Assembly: GCA_964195425.1 (NCBI GenBank)
Contig: CAXMOM010000042.1
Span: 62,001 to 126,000 of the forward strand
Length of the DNA stretch: 64,000 bases
Reading direction: 5' to 3'
DNA from: Glaciecola sp964195425
GTDB lineage: Bacteria; Pseudomonadota; Gammaproteobacteria; Enterobacterales; Alteromonadaceae
Positions 27,611-35,651 of this stretch are shown piece after piece. Numbering within the stretch: position 1 is the stretch's first letter; the number at the start of each line of letters is the position of its first letter. Made by a program: the position numbers and the translations under genes. Under the pieces are notes generated by a model, which ran no database searches, had not been told where the DNA came from, and saw nothing but the letters and a program-made list of their open reading frames with translations.

Positions 27611-27735
27611 GCTAGCGGGTAGAGAAATACGGATAGTCGCCCAACAGGCATTGCAATTGCTTAATGAGCCCCAATAAAGTACAAACAATGAAATCGCTAT
27701 CTAGGCGTAAAACATAAGTATTAAAGCAGAGAACA

Positions 27736-28353
27736 ATGACAGCCAACACTCCTAAATTTGAGTTTATCAGTCAAGCAAAGCTACCGACTCGGTTTGGTGA
27801 TTTTAGTATCCATGGGTTTGTCGATAATAGTAATGGTCAAGAGCATGTAGCTTTGTCTTATGGTAAATGGGACCCAAGCGCAACGGTGCCGATTAGAATT
27901 CATTCCGAATGTTTAACCGGAGACGCCCTTTTTAGTACCCGCTGTGACTGCGGTTTTCAACTAGAACGAGCTCTAGAAAACATTGTAGAACATGGACATG
28001 GCGTCCTATTGTATTTGCGTCAAGAAGGCCGCGGAATAGGGCTTATCAATAAAATCCGCGCGTATAACCTGCAAGATAAAGGCTATGATACGGTAGAAGC
28101 AAATGAGCATTTAGGCTTTGATGCCGACTTGCGAGATTATGCAATTTGTAAGCTAATGCTAGATACTCTGCATGTTAGCCATGTAGAAATTATGACTAAC
28201 AATCCTAAAAAAATACAAGCCTTAAGTGATATGGGTATCGTCATTGTTGGCCGTCGCGCCATTGATCATGGTATCACCAAAGACAACAAAGCCTATCTGC
28301 GTACCAAAACTAGCAAGCTTGGCCATCAGTTTGACCCTGACAGCCTAAAATAG
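27736..28353 (+). CDS. ribA: GTP cyclohydrolase II
   Basis: 205 residues, the stand-alone form as in E. coli RibA. It opens GTP to the pyrimidine precursor of riboflavin, releasing formate. The zinc site is CLTGDALFSTRCDCGFQ (three Cys), and RQEGRGIGL contains the catalytic Arg/Tyr region. NNPKKIQAL and IVGRRAID follow. It has no DHBP synthase fusion and no FMN riboswitch is visible upstream. It lies alone, convergent with the ATP-grasp gene. Confidence 0.96.
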   Translation: MTANTPKFEFISQAKLPTRFGDFSIHGFVDNSNGQEHVALSYGKWDPSATVPIRIHSECLTGDALFSTRCDCGFQLERALENIVEHGHGVLLYLRQEGRGIGLINKIRAYNLQDKGYDTVEANEHLGFDADLRDYAICKLMLDTLHVSHVEIMTNNPKKIQALSDMGIVIVGRRAIDHGITKDNKAYLRTKTSKLGHQFDPDSLK

Positions 28354-28401
28354 CCAAGACCGTATGCCGATGCACTATGCGAATTATATGCCTTATACGA
28401 G

Positions 28402-29268
28402 CTACACTTGCGACCTTTTAATAATGGCCTTAGCAAAACGTTTTGGCGACTCTTCGTCCATGTTGAAATACAAAGAAGGCTCGATGAGTTCAACTTCAAT
28501 AATGGCTAAACCTTTCGGTGTTTCAAGCATATCAATGCGCGCATAAAGAGCGTTTTCAGGTAAAGCATTTAGTGTTTTTTGTGCAAGTGAACGCATTGCC
28601 TTTGTAGGTTCAATACTTTCCAGCTGTCCGCCATGCTCTTCTTGCACTCTGAAGTCGCCGCTAGCAGGCACTTTGTTTATAGTATGGCTATATTCGCCAT
28701 CAAAATAAAAGAGCGAATATTCGCCCTTATCTAAAATAGTTTTCTCAAACGCCTGCAGCATAATACTACGATTTTGTAGGTCACTTTTTATGCTTTGTTG
28801 CTTAAATAGAAAGTCTTCTTCTGTTAATCGATAAGTGAAGTCGGCATTGGCACTCACCAATGGCTTGATGATAATCTCACTTGTTGCAAAGTGCCTAAAC
28901 GCCGCTTGAATTTCTTTACTATCAAAACAGTCCAGCCATACGGTCGGAAGTATAGCCACCCCTTTCGATTCCAAATCTTTTAAATAGCATTTGGACACAT
29001 TCCACTGCATTAATGCTAAGGGGTTTTCTAAACGAGTTTTTGAACTATCAATGTGCGTAAGGGTTTGCATAAAAGATTCAGCATACGCTTGGTAATCCCA
29101 AGTACTTCTTACAATCACTACATCGTACTGACTATAATCTACGTCTTTATTGTGCCATGACACATCGTCAACTTGCCACCCTAAATCAGCTAAATGTGGC
29201 TTAACTAAATCGTCGTAAATAAAGAATTCTTCTAGATTCTTAGTGGTTAAAAATGCACAGCGACCCAT
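28402..29268 (-). CDS. ATP-grasp ligase-like protein (DcsG/RimK-type)
   Basis: 288 residues. The N-terminal part has DVVIVRSTWDY (about 50-60), typical of COG0189-like ATP-grasp proteins related to the D-cycloserine enzyme DcsG and glutathione synthetase. The central region has IIKPLVSANADFTYR, the lysine and glycine loop for ATP, and the C-terminal region has ARIDMLETPKGLAIIEVELIEPSLYF, in which Asp/Glu/Asn ligate the magnesium ions. It forms a peptide or amide bond by an acyl phosphate; substrates unknown. No biosynthetic neighbours are present, so an antibiotic pathway is not supported. Confidence 0.75.
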   Translation of the reverse strand: MGRCAFLTTKNLEEFFIYDDLVKPHLADLGWQVDDVSWHNKDVDYSQYDVVIVRSTWDYQAYAESFMQTLTHIDSSKTRLENPLALMQWNVSKCYLKDLESKGVAILPTVWLDCFDSKEIQAAFRHFATSEIIIKPLVSANADFTYRLTEEDFLFKQQSIKSDLQNRSIMLQAFEKTILDKGEYSLFYFDGEYSHTINKVPASGDFRVQEEHGGQLESIEPTKAMRSLAQKTLNALPENALYARIDMLETPKGLAIIEVELIEPSLYFNMDEESPKRFAKAIIKRSQV

Positions 29269-29354
29269 TCTGGATACTCATTTTGTTGAGGCGTTAAGTA
29301 GCCATATAGACTAAGTTAAAATGTTAGTGGGGTCGAGAGGAAAAAGAATTAAAA

Positions 29355-31172
29355 TTAACTAAGCACCCAATATGTAATAGAACCAAGCACGTAAGCTAAT
29401 AGTCCATAAGCAAAGAACACACCCCATGAGTAACGCTTCTTTCCCGTTTCACCTTTGAGGGTAGCGACTGTCGCCACGCATTGAAGCGCAATAACATAGA
29501 AGATTAACAATGCAATGCCCGATGCCAAACTAAAGCCATCAGCTTGAAGTTGCTGGGCAAGGCCGATAATGTTTTCGTCTGCGTTTTCAATACTAAACAT
29601 AGTACCTAATACGCCTACAAATACTTCCCGCGCTAAGAATGAAACAAGTATGGCAACGCCGTATCGCCAATCTACTCCTAATGGAGCAAATATAGGCTCG
29701 AGGTACTGCCCCACGCTGGCTAAATAGGAGGCGTTTAAGTCGCCATTGTTAGGGAAATAACCTAACACCCAAATAACCACCGATACACCAAATATGATAG
29801 GTCCTGCTCTACGAACAAATTGTTGAGCACTATTAATAGTTTTATAAAAAAGCGGACGCCAATGCGGCAGTCGATAAGATGGCAACTCGAGAATAAACGG
29901 CAACTCACTTTGACTTTCTGTTTTTTCTAAAAAAGTGTTTAACATCTTGCTGACTAGTAAAGCCGTTAAGATCCCACCGAAATAGAGTAAAAAGAACACC
30001 GCGCCTTGTAGGTTAACCCAACCGTTAAGGTAGCTTACCTTAGGTACCAATACTGCTATTAGCAATGCATATACGGGCAGCCTCGCCGAACAAGAGATTA
30101 GCGGGACGGTTACCATGGTAATCAGCCTTTTACGCGGTGACTCAATGGTACGAGCTGCCAATATGGCTGGAATTGCGCAGGCATGGCCTGACAAGTAGGG
30201 AATAAAGCTGCGTCCAGACAAACCAAAGATGCTGAGCGGCTTGTGGCAAATAAGCGCGGCGCGTGCCAAATAGCCACTGTCTTCCAGCAAGCCAATAATT
30301 AGTGTCAAGACCATTATTTGAGGTACGAAGACTAAAAAAGCACCTACACCACCAAATATAGCATCGTTGATGAAATCACTAAGCATGCCTGCTGGCAATA
30401 TGGCCGAAACCTCAGCCCCCGCCCACGTGATTGAGGTTTCTACCCCGTCCATAAGTGGCACCGACCATGTAAAAATGCTCTGAAACAAAAAGAACATAAT
30501 GAGCACAAATATAAGGCCACCAAGGATATTATTTAATAAAAAAGAATCAATTTTGTTTTGTTGCTTAAGCACAATATCCTGTGCAATACCGTGTTCTTTA
30601 GCGAGTGCTTTTGCAAACAATATGGGACTAGTTTTATCTATGTCTGAATGGCGCACAAATACATTTTCAGGATGCTGAGCATGTTCTTTTAAGGCTTTTG
30701 TGAATTCCGCTAGACCAACAAGCGTTTTAGCTGAAATACCGTAAACAGGTGAACCTAATTGATCACTTAGCTTTGCGACATCTATGCTGTGCCCAAAACG
30801 AGTAAGCTGATCTAGCATGTTTAAGGCGAAAATGACCGCCTTATTGTGGGTTTTTGCAAGTTGTTGCACTTGTAGCGCGAATACTAGGGAGCGTTCTAAT
30901 TTAGTTGCATCTAAGTTGCATATAATAAGTGCTGTAGATTCATGTTCCATGGCAATTTGAAGCTGATTAATGGCAATGGCTTCGTCGGTAGAAATAGCGG
31001 ATAGAGAATAAGTACCTGGAAAGTCGACAATTTCAAAGTCATTGAAGCGCCCTGTTTTTAGCTCAACGGTTACACCTGGAAAATTCGCTACTTTTTGTTT
31101 TAGCCCCGTAAGTTGATTGAACAGCAGGCTTTTTCCTGAGTTCGGCTTACCCACTAAAATGATGCGTTGCAT
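29355..31172 (-). CDS. feoB: ferrous iron transport protein B
   Basis: 605 residues, shorter than E. coli FeoB (773). The N-terminal G domain has GKPNSGKSLLFNQLTG (G1), a threonine effector loop in NFPGVTVE, DFPGTYSLS (G3) and LNMLDQ (G4). The membrane part (about 210-605) has the two Gate-type halves, with SGHACAIPAI and LISCSARLPVYALLI, which hold conserved Cys residues. It moves Fe2+ across the inner membrane, driven or gated by nucleotide. FeoA is encoded 36 bases upstream. An upstream perfect FNR site and a Fur-like site predict induction when anaerobic and iron-poor. Confidence 0.95.
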   Translation of the reverse strand: MQRIILVGKPNSGKSLLFNQLTGLKQKVANFPGVTVELKTGRFNDFEIVDFPGTYSLSAISTDEAIAINQLQIAMEHESTALIICNLDATKLERSLVFALQVQQLAKTHNKAVIFALNMLDQLTRFGHSIDVAKLSDQLGSPVYGISAKTLVGLAEFTKALKEHAQHPENVFVRHSDIDKTSPILFAKALAKEHGIAQDIVLKQQNKIDSFLLNNILGGLIFVLIMFFLFQSIFTWSVPLMDGVETSITWAGAEVSAILPAGMLSDFINDAIFGGVGAFLVFVPQIMVLTLIIGLLEDSGYLARAALICHKPLSIFGLSGRSFIPYLSGHACAIPAILAARTIESPRKRLITMVTVPLISCSARLPVYALLIAVLVPKVSYLNGWVNLQGAVFFLLYFGGILTALLVSKMLNTFLEKTESQSELPFILELPSYRLPHWRPLFYKTINSAQQFVRRAGPIIFGVSVVIWVLGYFPNNGDLNASYLASVGQYLEPIFAPLGVDWRYGVAILVSFLAREVFVGVLGTMFSIENADENIIGLAQQLQADGFSLASGIALLIFYVIALQCVATVATLKGETGKKRYSWGVFFAYGLLAYVLGSITYWVLS

Positions 31173-31208
31173 GGCGTTGACTACTTATATTATTTTATAT
31201 TGAAGGCC

Positions 31209-31442
31209 TTAGGAATGGCGGTTTACACAAATATTTTTTGCTAGCTGATGGTCAAGGGAGTATACGCAATCTTGTATTTGCACTACCAGTGGACCGCCGA
31301 ATGGGCTGCGTTTCATGCAAGTAAGTAGCTCTCCTGTTACAAACCCCATTTCGTTTAAACGCGTCTTTATTGATTGAGTAAGCTTATCGTCGAGTTTGTC
31401 GACCACGGCACTTGTTCTTTTTGGCATTTCCCATAGGGTCAT
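31209..31442 (-). CDS. feoA: ferrous iron transport protein A
   Basis: 77 residues, the usual size of this SH3-fold cytosolic partner of FeoB. LNEMGFVTGELLTCMKRSPFGGPLVVQI is the FeoA core. It probably tunes FeoB. It is the first gene of the feoAB operon; no FeoC was seen. Confidence 0.93.
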   Translation of the reverse strand: MTLWEMPKRTSAVVDKLDDKLTQSIKTRLNEMGFVTGELLTCMKRSPFGGPLVVQIQDCVYSLDHQLAKNICVNRHS

Positions 31443-31479
31443 TAATACTTACTCACATTTTGCAGGTAATCGCTTAAAT

Positions 31480-31498
31480 GATAATAGTAATAGTTCTC
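31480..31498. promoter_or_regulatory. candidate Fur box upstream of feoA
   Basis: The 19 bases GATAATAGTAATAGTTCTC match the classical Fur consensus at 14 positions by eye. They lie 38 bases before the feoA start codon (minus strand), where Fur-Fe2+ would block transcription. Known feo operons carry such sites. Confidence 0.65.
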
Positions 31499-31551
31499 AT
31501 TAGATAAATAAAGAAAAAATATGCTCAAAACCAAGCAAAAAAGGCATTTGC

Positions 31552-31565
31552 TTGATACAAATCAA
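31552..31565. promoter_or_regulatory. FNR box upstream of feoA
   Basis: TTGAT-ACAA-ATCAA is a perfect match to the palindromic FNR/Anr consensus TTGAT-N4-ATCAA. It is centred about 116 bases before the feoA start, a suitable place for anaerobic activation. Confidence 0.85.
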
Positions 31566-31646
31566 AAAATAACAGTGGGCATTTCGAAAATGAAATTTAT
31601 ATTGGCTTTAATGTAATACTGATTCAAGCTTTGCTTGTTACTATTT

Positions 31647-32147
31647 TTAGGCTTTTTCTTTTAAGTAAACGGCAATAGCCGCGCCACAAATCAAGGCCGT
31701 TATACTAATATTAATGGAGGGAATAACAATGCTATATATTGTACCTAGTTTATCGGTATCGTAGATCACTCTATCGACATAGCGCATCACCTGGGTAAGA
31801 CCCAAAGCCACATAAGAAAAGAGTATTAACCTTGTAACACGGTCTATTATTAAAGGCTTCTTCCTACAAGTAACCAGCACTATTAATACTAAAAACGCAT
31901 CGGTGTAAGCAAAACCTAAGTACCAAAGGTTTCTCACCAGTTCTTGTAGAGTCGGATCTTGCGCCATCACTAGCAACTGCTTTTCCATAAAATATTGAAC
32001 AATAGTAAATATAAGCAATATGACTACGCAGTACATAAATGCAGTAGCCTTTCGCACTTTAACCATATAGGCACACAATGCAATTGCTTGTATGTATAGC
32101 CCATATGTTTGAATAAAATCTCTTGCGCTTATTATTTCTTCATTCAT
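31647..32147 (-). CDS. membrane protein of unknown function
   Basis: 166 residues with four or five hydrophobic helices (about 15-30, 34-52, 72-105, 107-125 and 138-162). No motif recognised. It follows a small secreted protein gene by 20 bases, so the two are probably co-transcribed. It lies between feoAB and the VWA/ExbB operon and is on the same strand as both. Confidence 0.65.
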   Translation of the reverse strand: MNEEIISARDFIQTYGLYIQAIALCAYMVKVRKATAFMYCVVILLIFTIVQYFMEKQLLVMAQDPTLQELVRNLWYLGFAYTDAFLVLIVLVTCRKKPLIIDRVTRLILFSYVALGLTQVMRYVDRVIYDTDKLGTIYSIVIPSINISITALICGAAIAVYLKEKA

Positions 32148-32167
32148 TTAGGATGAGTAGTGATACG

Positions 32168-32386
32168 CTACTTTAGTTTAGATTTGTTGCCTAATGGTGG
32201 CTCATTTCCTCCGCCATTACCAGCACCAGTTGTCGTTACTGGGCATTCATTTGGGTAATACTCGCAAAGTGCTGCCAGTTCTTGCTGCAATTCCTCTGAC
32301 ATTTCAGCGCTGGATTGTTCGTTAGCGGCAGCGGTAAATGTGAAGCTTGTGCCAATAAGAAGGGCGGAATATATAAATATTTTCAT
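32168..32386 (-). CDS. small secreted protein
   Basis: 72 residues from the ATG at 32386, which has GGA seven bases upstream; a TTG at 32398 would add four. A signal peptide (MKIFIYSALLIGTSFTFTAA) is followed by an acidic segment and then two Cys (LCEYYPNECPV) that could form a disulfide, and a Gly-rich tail. Unrecognised. It is probably in the same transcript as the following membrane protein gene. Confidence 0.6.
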   Translation of the reverse strand: MKIFIYSALLIGTSFTFTAAANEQSSAEMSEELQQELAALCEYYPNECPVTTTGAGNGGGNEPPLGNKSKLK

Positions 32387-32580
32387 TTCTAAATCCAAAT
32401 TTTAAAAGAATACCTAGGCTCTATTAAGAGTACAGCAAGCTGAAAGTTGTAGGGTAGTCATGATGCACATTAGGTATGTAAAATAATACCATATGGATGC
32501 ACCAAGGTATATGAGGGTTTGTAAATTTGAATGTTTTGCAGCGTATTCAAACCATTTAGACACAATTATTTGGTAGTCTT

Positions 32581-33540
32581 CTATTTAGATAAGAAGGTAC
32601 CCTTATTGTCTCTCGCTACGGCAGTCATTAAAGTCGAGAAACGCAAACTTTCCTGGCCTAGCTGGCGCCTAGCTTGGCGAAATCCGATAGCATGAATACG
32701 GGCTATCTTTTGGCCTTTCCCATTAGTATTTAAACGGTTAATACTGGCTAAAGTGACGTCATATGAGCCACCAGAGTAATCATCACCAAACACATAAAGT
32801 GCAAGCGAACTCGTACGCTTACCGTAGGCCTGTAGCGCCAACTCTATGCCTTCAACTGGCGAGCTACTTGAACTGCCTGACCAAGACCGCATAGCACGTA
32901 GTATTGCACTGCGCTGAGCTTTTGTGTCTTTTCGCCAGCGTCCTGCACTAGAAGGTAATAAATACTCACCGTTGTCTGACATCACCTGAAACCCTTTTAC
33001 TTCCGGATGATTGTTTAGCACCTCACGCATGCTATCTACCACTTTGTTCCACATACTTTTCATACTACCAGAGGTATCAACAATGAAAATTACGTAGTCG
33101 CTGTCAACTGGAATACCACCTACTTCATCATCGCGCTCAGTAGCGCTTCCGGTGCTAATGGCCGCTCGCTTACGTTGCTCTAAGACAATTTCAAGCCCCG
33201 ATGATTGATCGGTAAGTTGCTGCAAGTCTCGCTGCGAGCGGCTCACATCGACTTCTAAAGCTTCCGCCTTCGTTTCATCGCTAGCACCTTCTTGCTGTGC
33301 TCTTAGCAACTTTGCTCGTTGGGCTGCCATTTGTGCTTCTAGGTCTTCTAAACTAGTTTCGGCTTTTGACAGTGCGGTAATAGATTCGGTTATTTGAGCT
33401 ACATTTGCCGATTGACTAAAGTCTCCTTCTTCACCGTTTTTAGACAGAAGTATAAGCATAACTACCGCGCCAAAAGCACACGAAATCACATCTAAAAATG
33501 ACAAACTAAAGACTTCTATTGGAGAACGTGTTTTTTTCAT
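32581..33540 (-). CDS. membrane-anchored VWA protein with TolR/MotB-like helix (second copy)
   Basis: 319 residues. A short cytoplasmic end is followed by one membrane helix (about 13-33) in the motif LSFLDVISCAFGAVVMLIL, whose Asp17 sits where TolR, ExbD and MotB carry the proton-binding Asp. A coiled coil (about 48-125) leads to a von Willebrand factor A domain (about 148-315) with the MIDAS motif DTSGS (155-159), which binds a divalent metal. The predicted topology puts the VWA domain in the periplasm. It is the last gene of the eight-gene operon and a diverged paralogue of the preceding one. Confidence 0.8.
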   Translation of the reverse strand: MKKTRSPIEVFSLSFLDVISCAFGAVVMLILLSKNGEEGDFSQSANVAQITESITALSKAETSLEDLEAQMAAQRAKLLRAQQEGASDETKAEALEVDVSRSQRDLQQLTDQSSGLEIVLEQRKRAAISTGSATERDDEVGGIPVDSDYVIFIVDTSGSMKSMWNKVVDSMREVLNNHPEVKGFQVMSDNGEYLLPSSAGRWRKDTKAQRSAILRAMRSWSGSSSSSPVEGIELALQAYGKRTSSLALYVFGDDYSGGSYDVTLASINRLNTNGKGQKIARIHAIGFRQARRQLGQESLRFSTLMTAVARDNKGTFLSK

Positions 33541-33568
33541 CGACGCTTCCTAATACACATTATCATAC

Positions 33569-34639
33569 TCATGGCCACGTGCCAGCGGGACTAATAAACG
33601 TGCCGCCTGTAAAGCTCGTCCATTGCCAATATAGTGCGGATGCTTGAGGATCGCCTTCAAGGGGCAGCAATATAACATTGGTACGCACGCCCGATAGTTT
33701 ATTCACATTCAAAGTACGCTGCATAACCTGCACCCTGCATGCACCCGATATAGTTGCTTGTTTGCCCGGTAATGGATTGCAGCCTGGTGAAGACGAAAAT
33801 CCGCTGGATGCACTAATTAACGAAGGCAATCCATCGGTAATAATATATAGGTCGGTCATATCGGGCATAGCACGTTGCAATTCTGCGAGACCCTCCTGCA
33901 GGTTAGTACCATTTTGAGGCACCAAGGCATTTACGTCGGCAACCAGCTTTTGTATGTTAGTGCTTACTTTAGCGCTAGTTACCGCTTGTGATCCGAGTGC
34001 ACTGCCCTTGTTGTTAAAGCTCACCACGGCTACCTGTGAACTATCGGGCAAACGCGACAGCATCCATTTTATTATACGTAAGGTACGCTGCCATTTAGGG
34101 CCTGCTTTTTTAACAGCGTCGCTCGACAATTTACGCTTAATAATATCAATTAAGCTCTCGTCGGTCATAGACGCGCTAGTGTCGACTAAAATACCTATTC
34201 TGCGACCTTCAACAATGAGTCCTAGCAAGTATGTTTCTTCGTTAATGGAGGGCAATTCAATTGTATCATCGGCGGTTTCAGACGCGATTGCGGCAACCGC
34301 GTCTTCAAGTTCAGCTAGTACCGCTTTTTTCTCAGCAATGGCTTGCTGCAGGGCTTTTTGTTGAATGCTTAGCTGCGCTATTCGTTCGCCTTGTTCGGTG
34401 GCATTGGCTTGTTCGGTTGAGATTTCTAATTCTTGTTTACTAAGGCTAGTTGCGACAGATTGTGATTTATTTTCAGTAGCCGCAAGTTCTTGTTCAAGCT
34501 TTTCTATTTCATCACTAGGAATAGGTGTGTCGTCATTAAAGTTCACAATGATCAGGATCAACAAAACAGCCCCTAAACCACAGGCCATTACATCTAAAAA
34601 TGCTAGGTTAAAACCGTTTTCGCGTCTTTTAGTGACCAT
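33569..34639 (-). CDS. membrane-anchored VWA protein with TolR/MotB-like helix (first copy)
   Basis: 356 residues. The same plan as the next gene: helix about 12-33 with LAFLDVMACGLGAVLLILI and Asp16 as possible proton carrier, a coiled coil (about 40-118) and a periplasmic VWA domain (about 135-345) with MIDAS motif DTSAS (153-157), the threonine in NGTNLQEGL and the acidic ITDGLPSL. It lies 17 bases after the MotA/TolQ/ExbB gene, so it is the natural stator partner of that channel. A VWA domain instead of an OmpA-like peptidoglycan domain is unusual for such a subunit. Confidence 0.82.
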   Translation of the reverse strand: MVTKRRENGFNLAFLDVMACGLGAVLLILIIVNFNDDTPIPSDEIEKLEQELAATENKSQSVATSLSKQELEISTEQANATEQGERIAQLSIQQKALQQAIAEKKAVLAELEDAVAAIASETADDTIELPSINEETYLLGLIVEGRRIGILVDTSASMTDESLIDIIKRKLSSDAVKKAGPKWQRTLRIIKWMLSRLPDSSQVAVVSFNNKGSALGSQAVTSAKVSTNIQKLVADVNALVPQNGTNLQEGLAELQRAMPDMTDLYIITDGLPSLISASSGFSSSPGCNPLPGKQATISGACRVQVMQRTLNVNKLSGVRTNVILLPLEGDPQASALYWQWTSFTGGTFISPAGTWP

Positions 34640-34656
34640 GATTCATACAGCGACTG

Positions 34657-35442
34657 TTAAACTTGGTTGTGTAACTGCGTTAACAAATGTTTTTCGCAGT
34701 TCTTTTGGGTGTTTATCACCATTTCGTCTTGTCGATTATTTAGTACATGTAGCAAATACATTAAAATAATTGAAATAATCAAACTCACTAGAGTCGAATT
34801 AAACGCCACGCCGAGCTTGTCGACCATACCTGAAATATCTCCCGCTACGGCCTCTTCAGCCTTAGCTAAAGCAGAACCAATACCGCGCACGGTACCAATG
34901 AAGCCAATGCTCGGAATGGCCCAAATAAAATAACGGATCATACTGTTACCTGATTCTAGTTGAGCCGCCAGCATTTCTACATTTTCGGTAATTGCGTTTG
35001 AAGCATGCTGTACGTTTTGTGTGTTTTTATAACGCCTCAAACAGTTTATCCACGTTGACATAGAGCTATTCTCAGCATAAGCACTTTGCTCAAGTTCAGT
35101 GAGTGCTTGGCTTACATCGAGTGTTTGTGTTTTGTCGTATGCTTGTAAATAGTCCATGGTGAAAAGGGGTTCTTCATGAAAGACAATGCGCTGGTATTTA
35201 TAAATGATCAGAAAGGCGCAAAATAACCCAATCGTCACGCTGGCCTGTTGTTCAAAATCTTTGAAAATAACCCAAATATTGCTAGTTGCTCCGCTGCCGT
35301 AAGCCGCAACTGCCGCTTCGGCAAAGGGTCTTATGGCGCCTTGGTACACTAAGTGCACCACCGCCACTATAGCTAAAAACACCGCCATAGAAACTGTCGG
35401 GGATGGGTTCATACTTGAGGTATGTGCAAATTCTTTTTTCAT
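34657..35442 (-). CDS. MotA/TolQ/ExbB-family proton channel protein
   Basis: 261 residues. Hydrophobic helices at about 15-36, 66-86, 165-185 and 210-235, with a cytoplasmic loop between the second and third. IPSIGFIGTVRGIGSAL (about 174-190) is the TolQ/ExbB/MotA core motif with the Gly-Thr-Val turn, and DKLGVAFNSTLVSLIIS matches the helix that lines the proton path. Such pentamers surround a TolR/ExbD/MotB dimer and turn proton flow into movement. The two VWA genes directly downstream supply the dimer partner. It starts one base after the stop of a 42-residue membrane peptide gene. Confidence 0.88.
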   Translation of the reverse strand: MKKEFAHTSSMNPSPTVSMAVFLAIVAVVHLVYQGAIRPFAEAAVAAYGSGATSNIWVIFKDFEQQASVTIGLFCAFLIIYKYQRIVFHEEPLFTMDYLQAYDKTQTLDVSQALTELEQSAYAENSSMSTWINCLRRYKNTQNVQHASNAITENVEMLAAQLESGNSMIRYFIWAIPSIGFIGTVRGIGSALAKAEEAVAGDISGMVDKLGVAFNSTLVSLIISIILMYLLHVLNNRQDEMVINTQKNCEKHLLTQLHNQV

Positions 35443-35443
35443 A

Positions 35444-35572
35444 TTAAATATCGCTCGGTAAACTAGCGGGTGCGTCTAAACTGATTTGCATCGCGGTTAC
35501 AACTGCTGTTGCCGTTAAGGCAATAATGCATAGTCCTGCGAGTATAAATTTGCGTCTTGTTTGTTTATTCAT
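35444..35572 (-). CDS. 42-residue membrane peptide in the VWA/ExbB operon
   Basis: ATG at 35572 to TAA at 35444. The product starts MNKQTRRKFILAGLCIIAL: a basic N-terminus, one hydrophobic helix (about 9-27) and a short polar tail ending SLPSDI. It could be a single-helix inner-membrane protein or a signal peptide with a tiny mature part. Its stop is one base from the start of the ExbB-like gene, which indicates translational coupling and supports a real gene. No family recognised. Confidence 0.65.
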   Translation of the reverse strand: MNKQTRRKFILAGLCIIALTATAVVTAMQISLDAPASLPSDI

Positions 35573-35651
35573 TTTTTACTCTTTTTACGCTATGCTTATC
35601 TTTGCATTAGCTTTAAGATAAGCAGTTCGACATCGTCAAATTTGTTAGCCT

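Noticed and set aside
28364..28546. 60-residue plus-strand ORF after ribA
   Set aside because: It lies mostly antisense to the ATP-grasp gene and has no protein-like features.
28402..29268. D-cycloserine biosynthesis gene
   Set aside because: The ATP-grasp protein resembles DcsG, but none of the other cycloserine genes are nearby, so only the fold is claimed.
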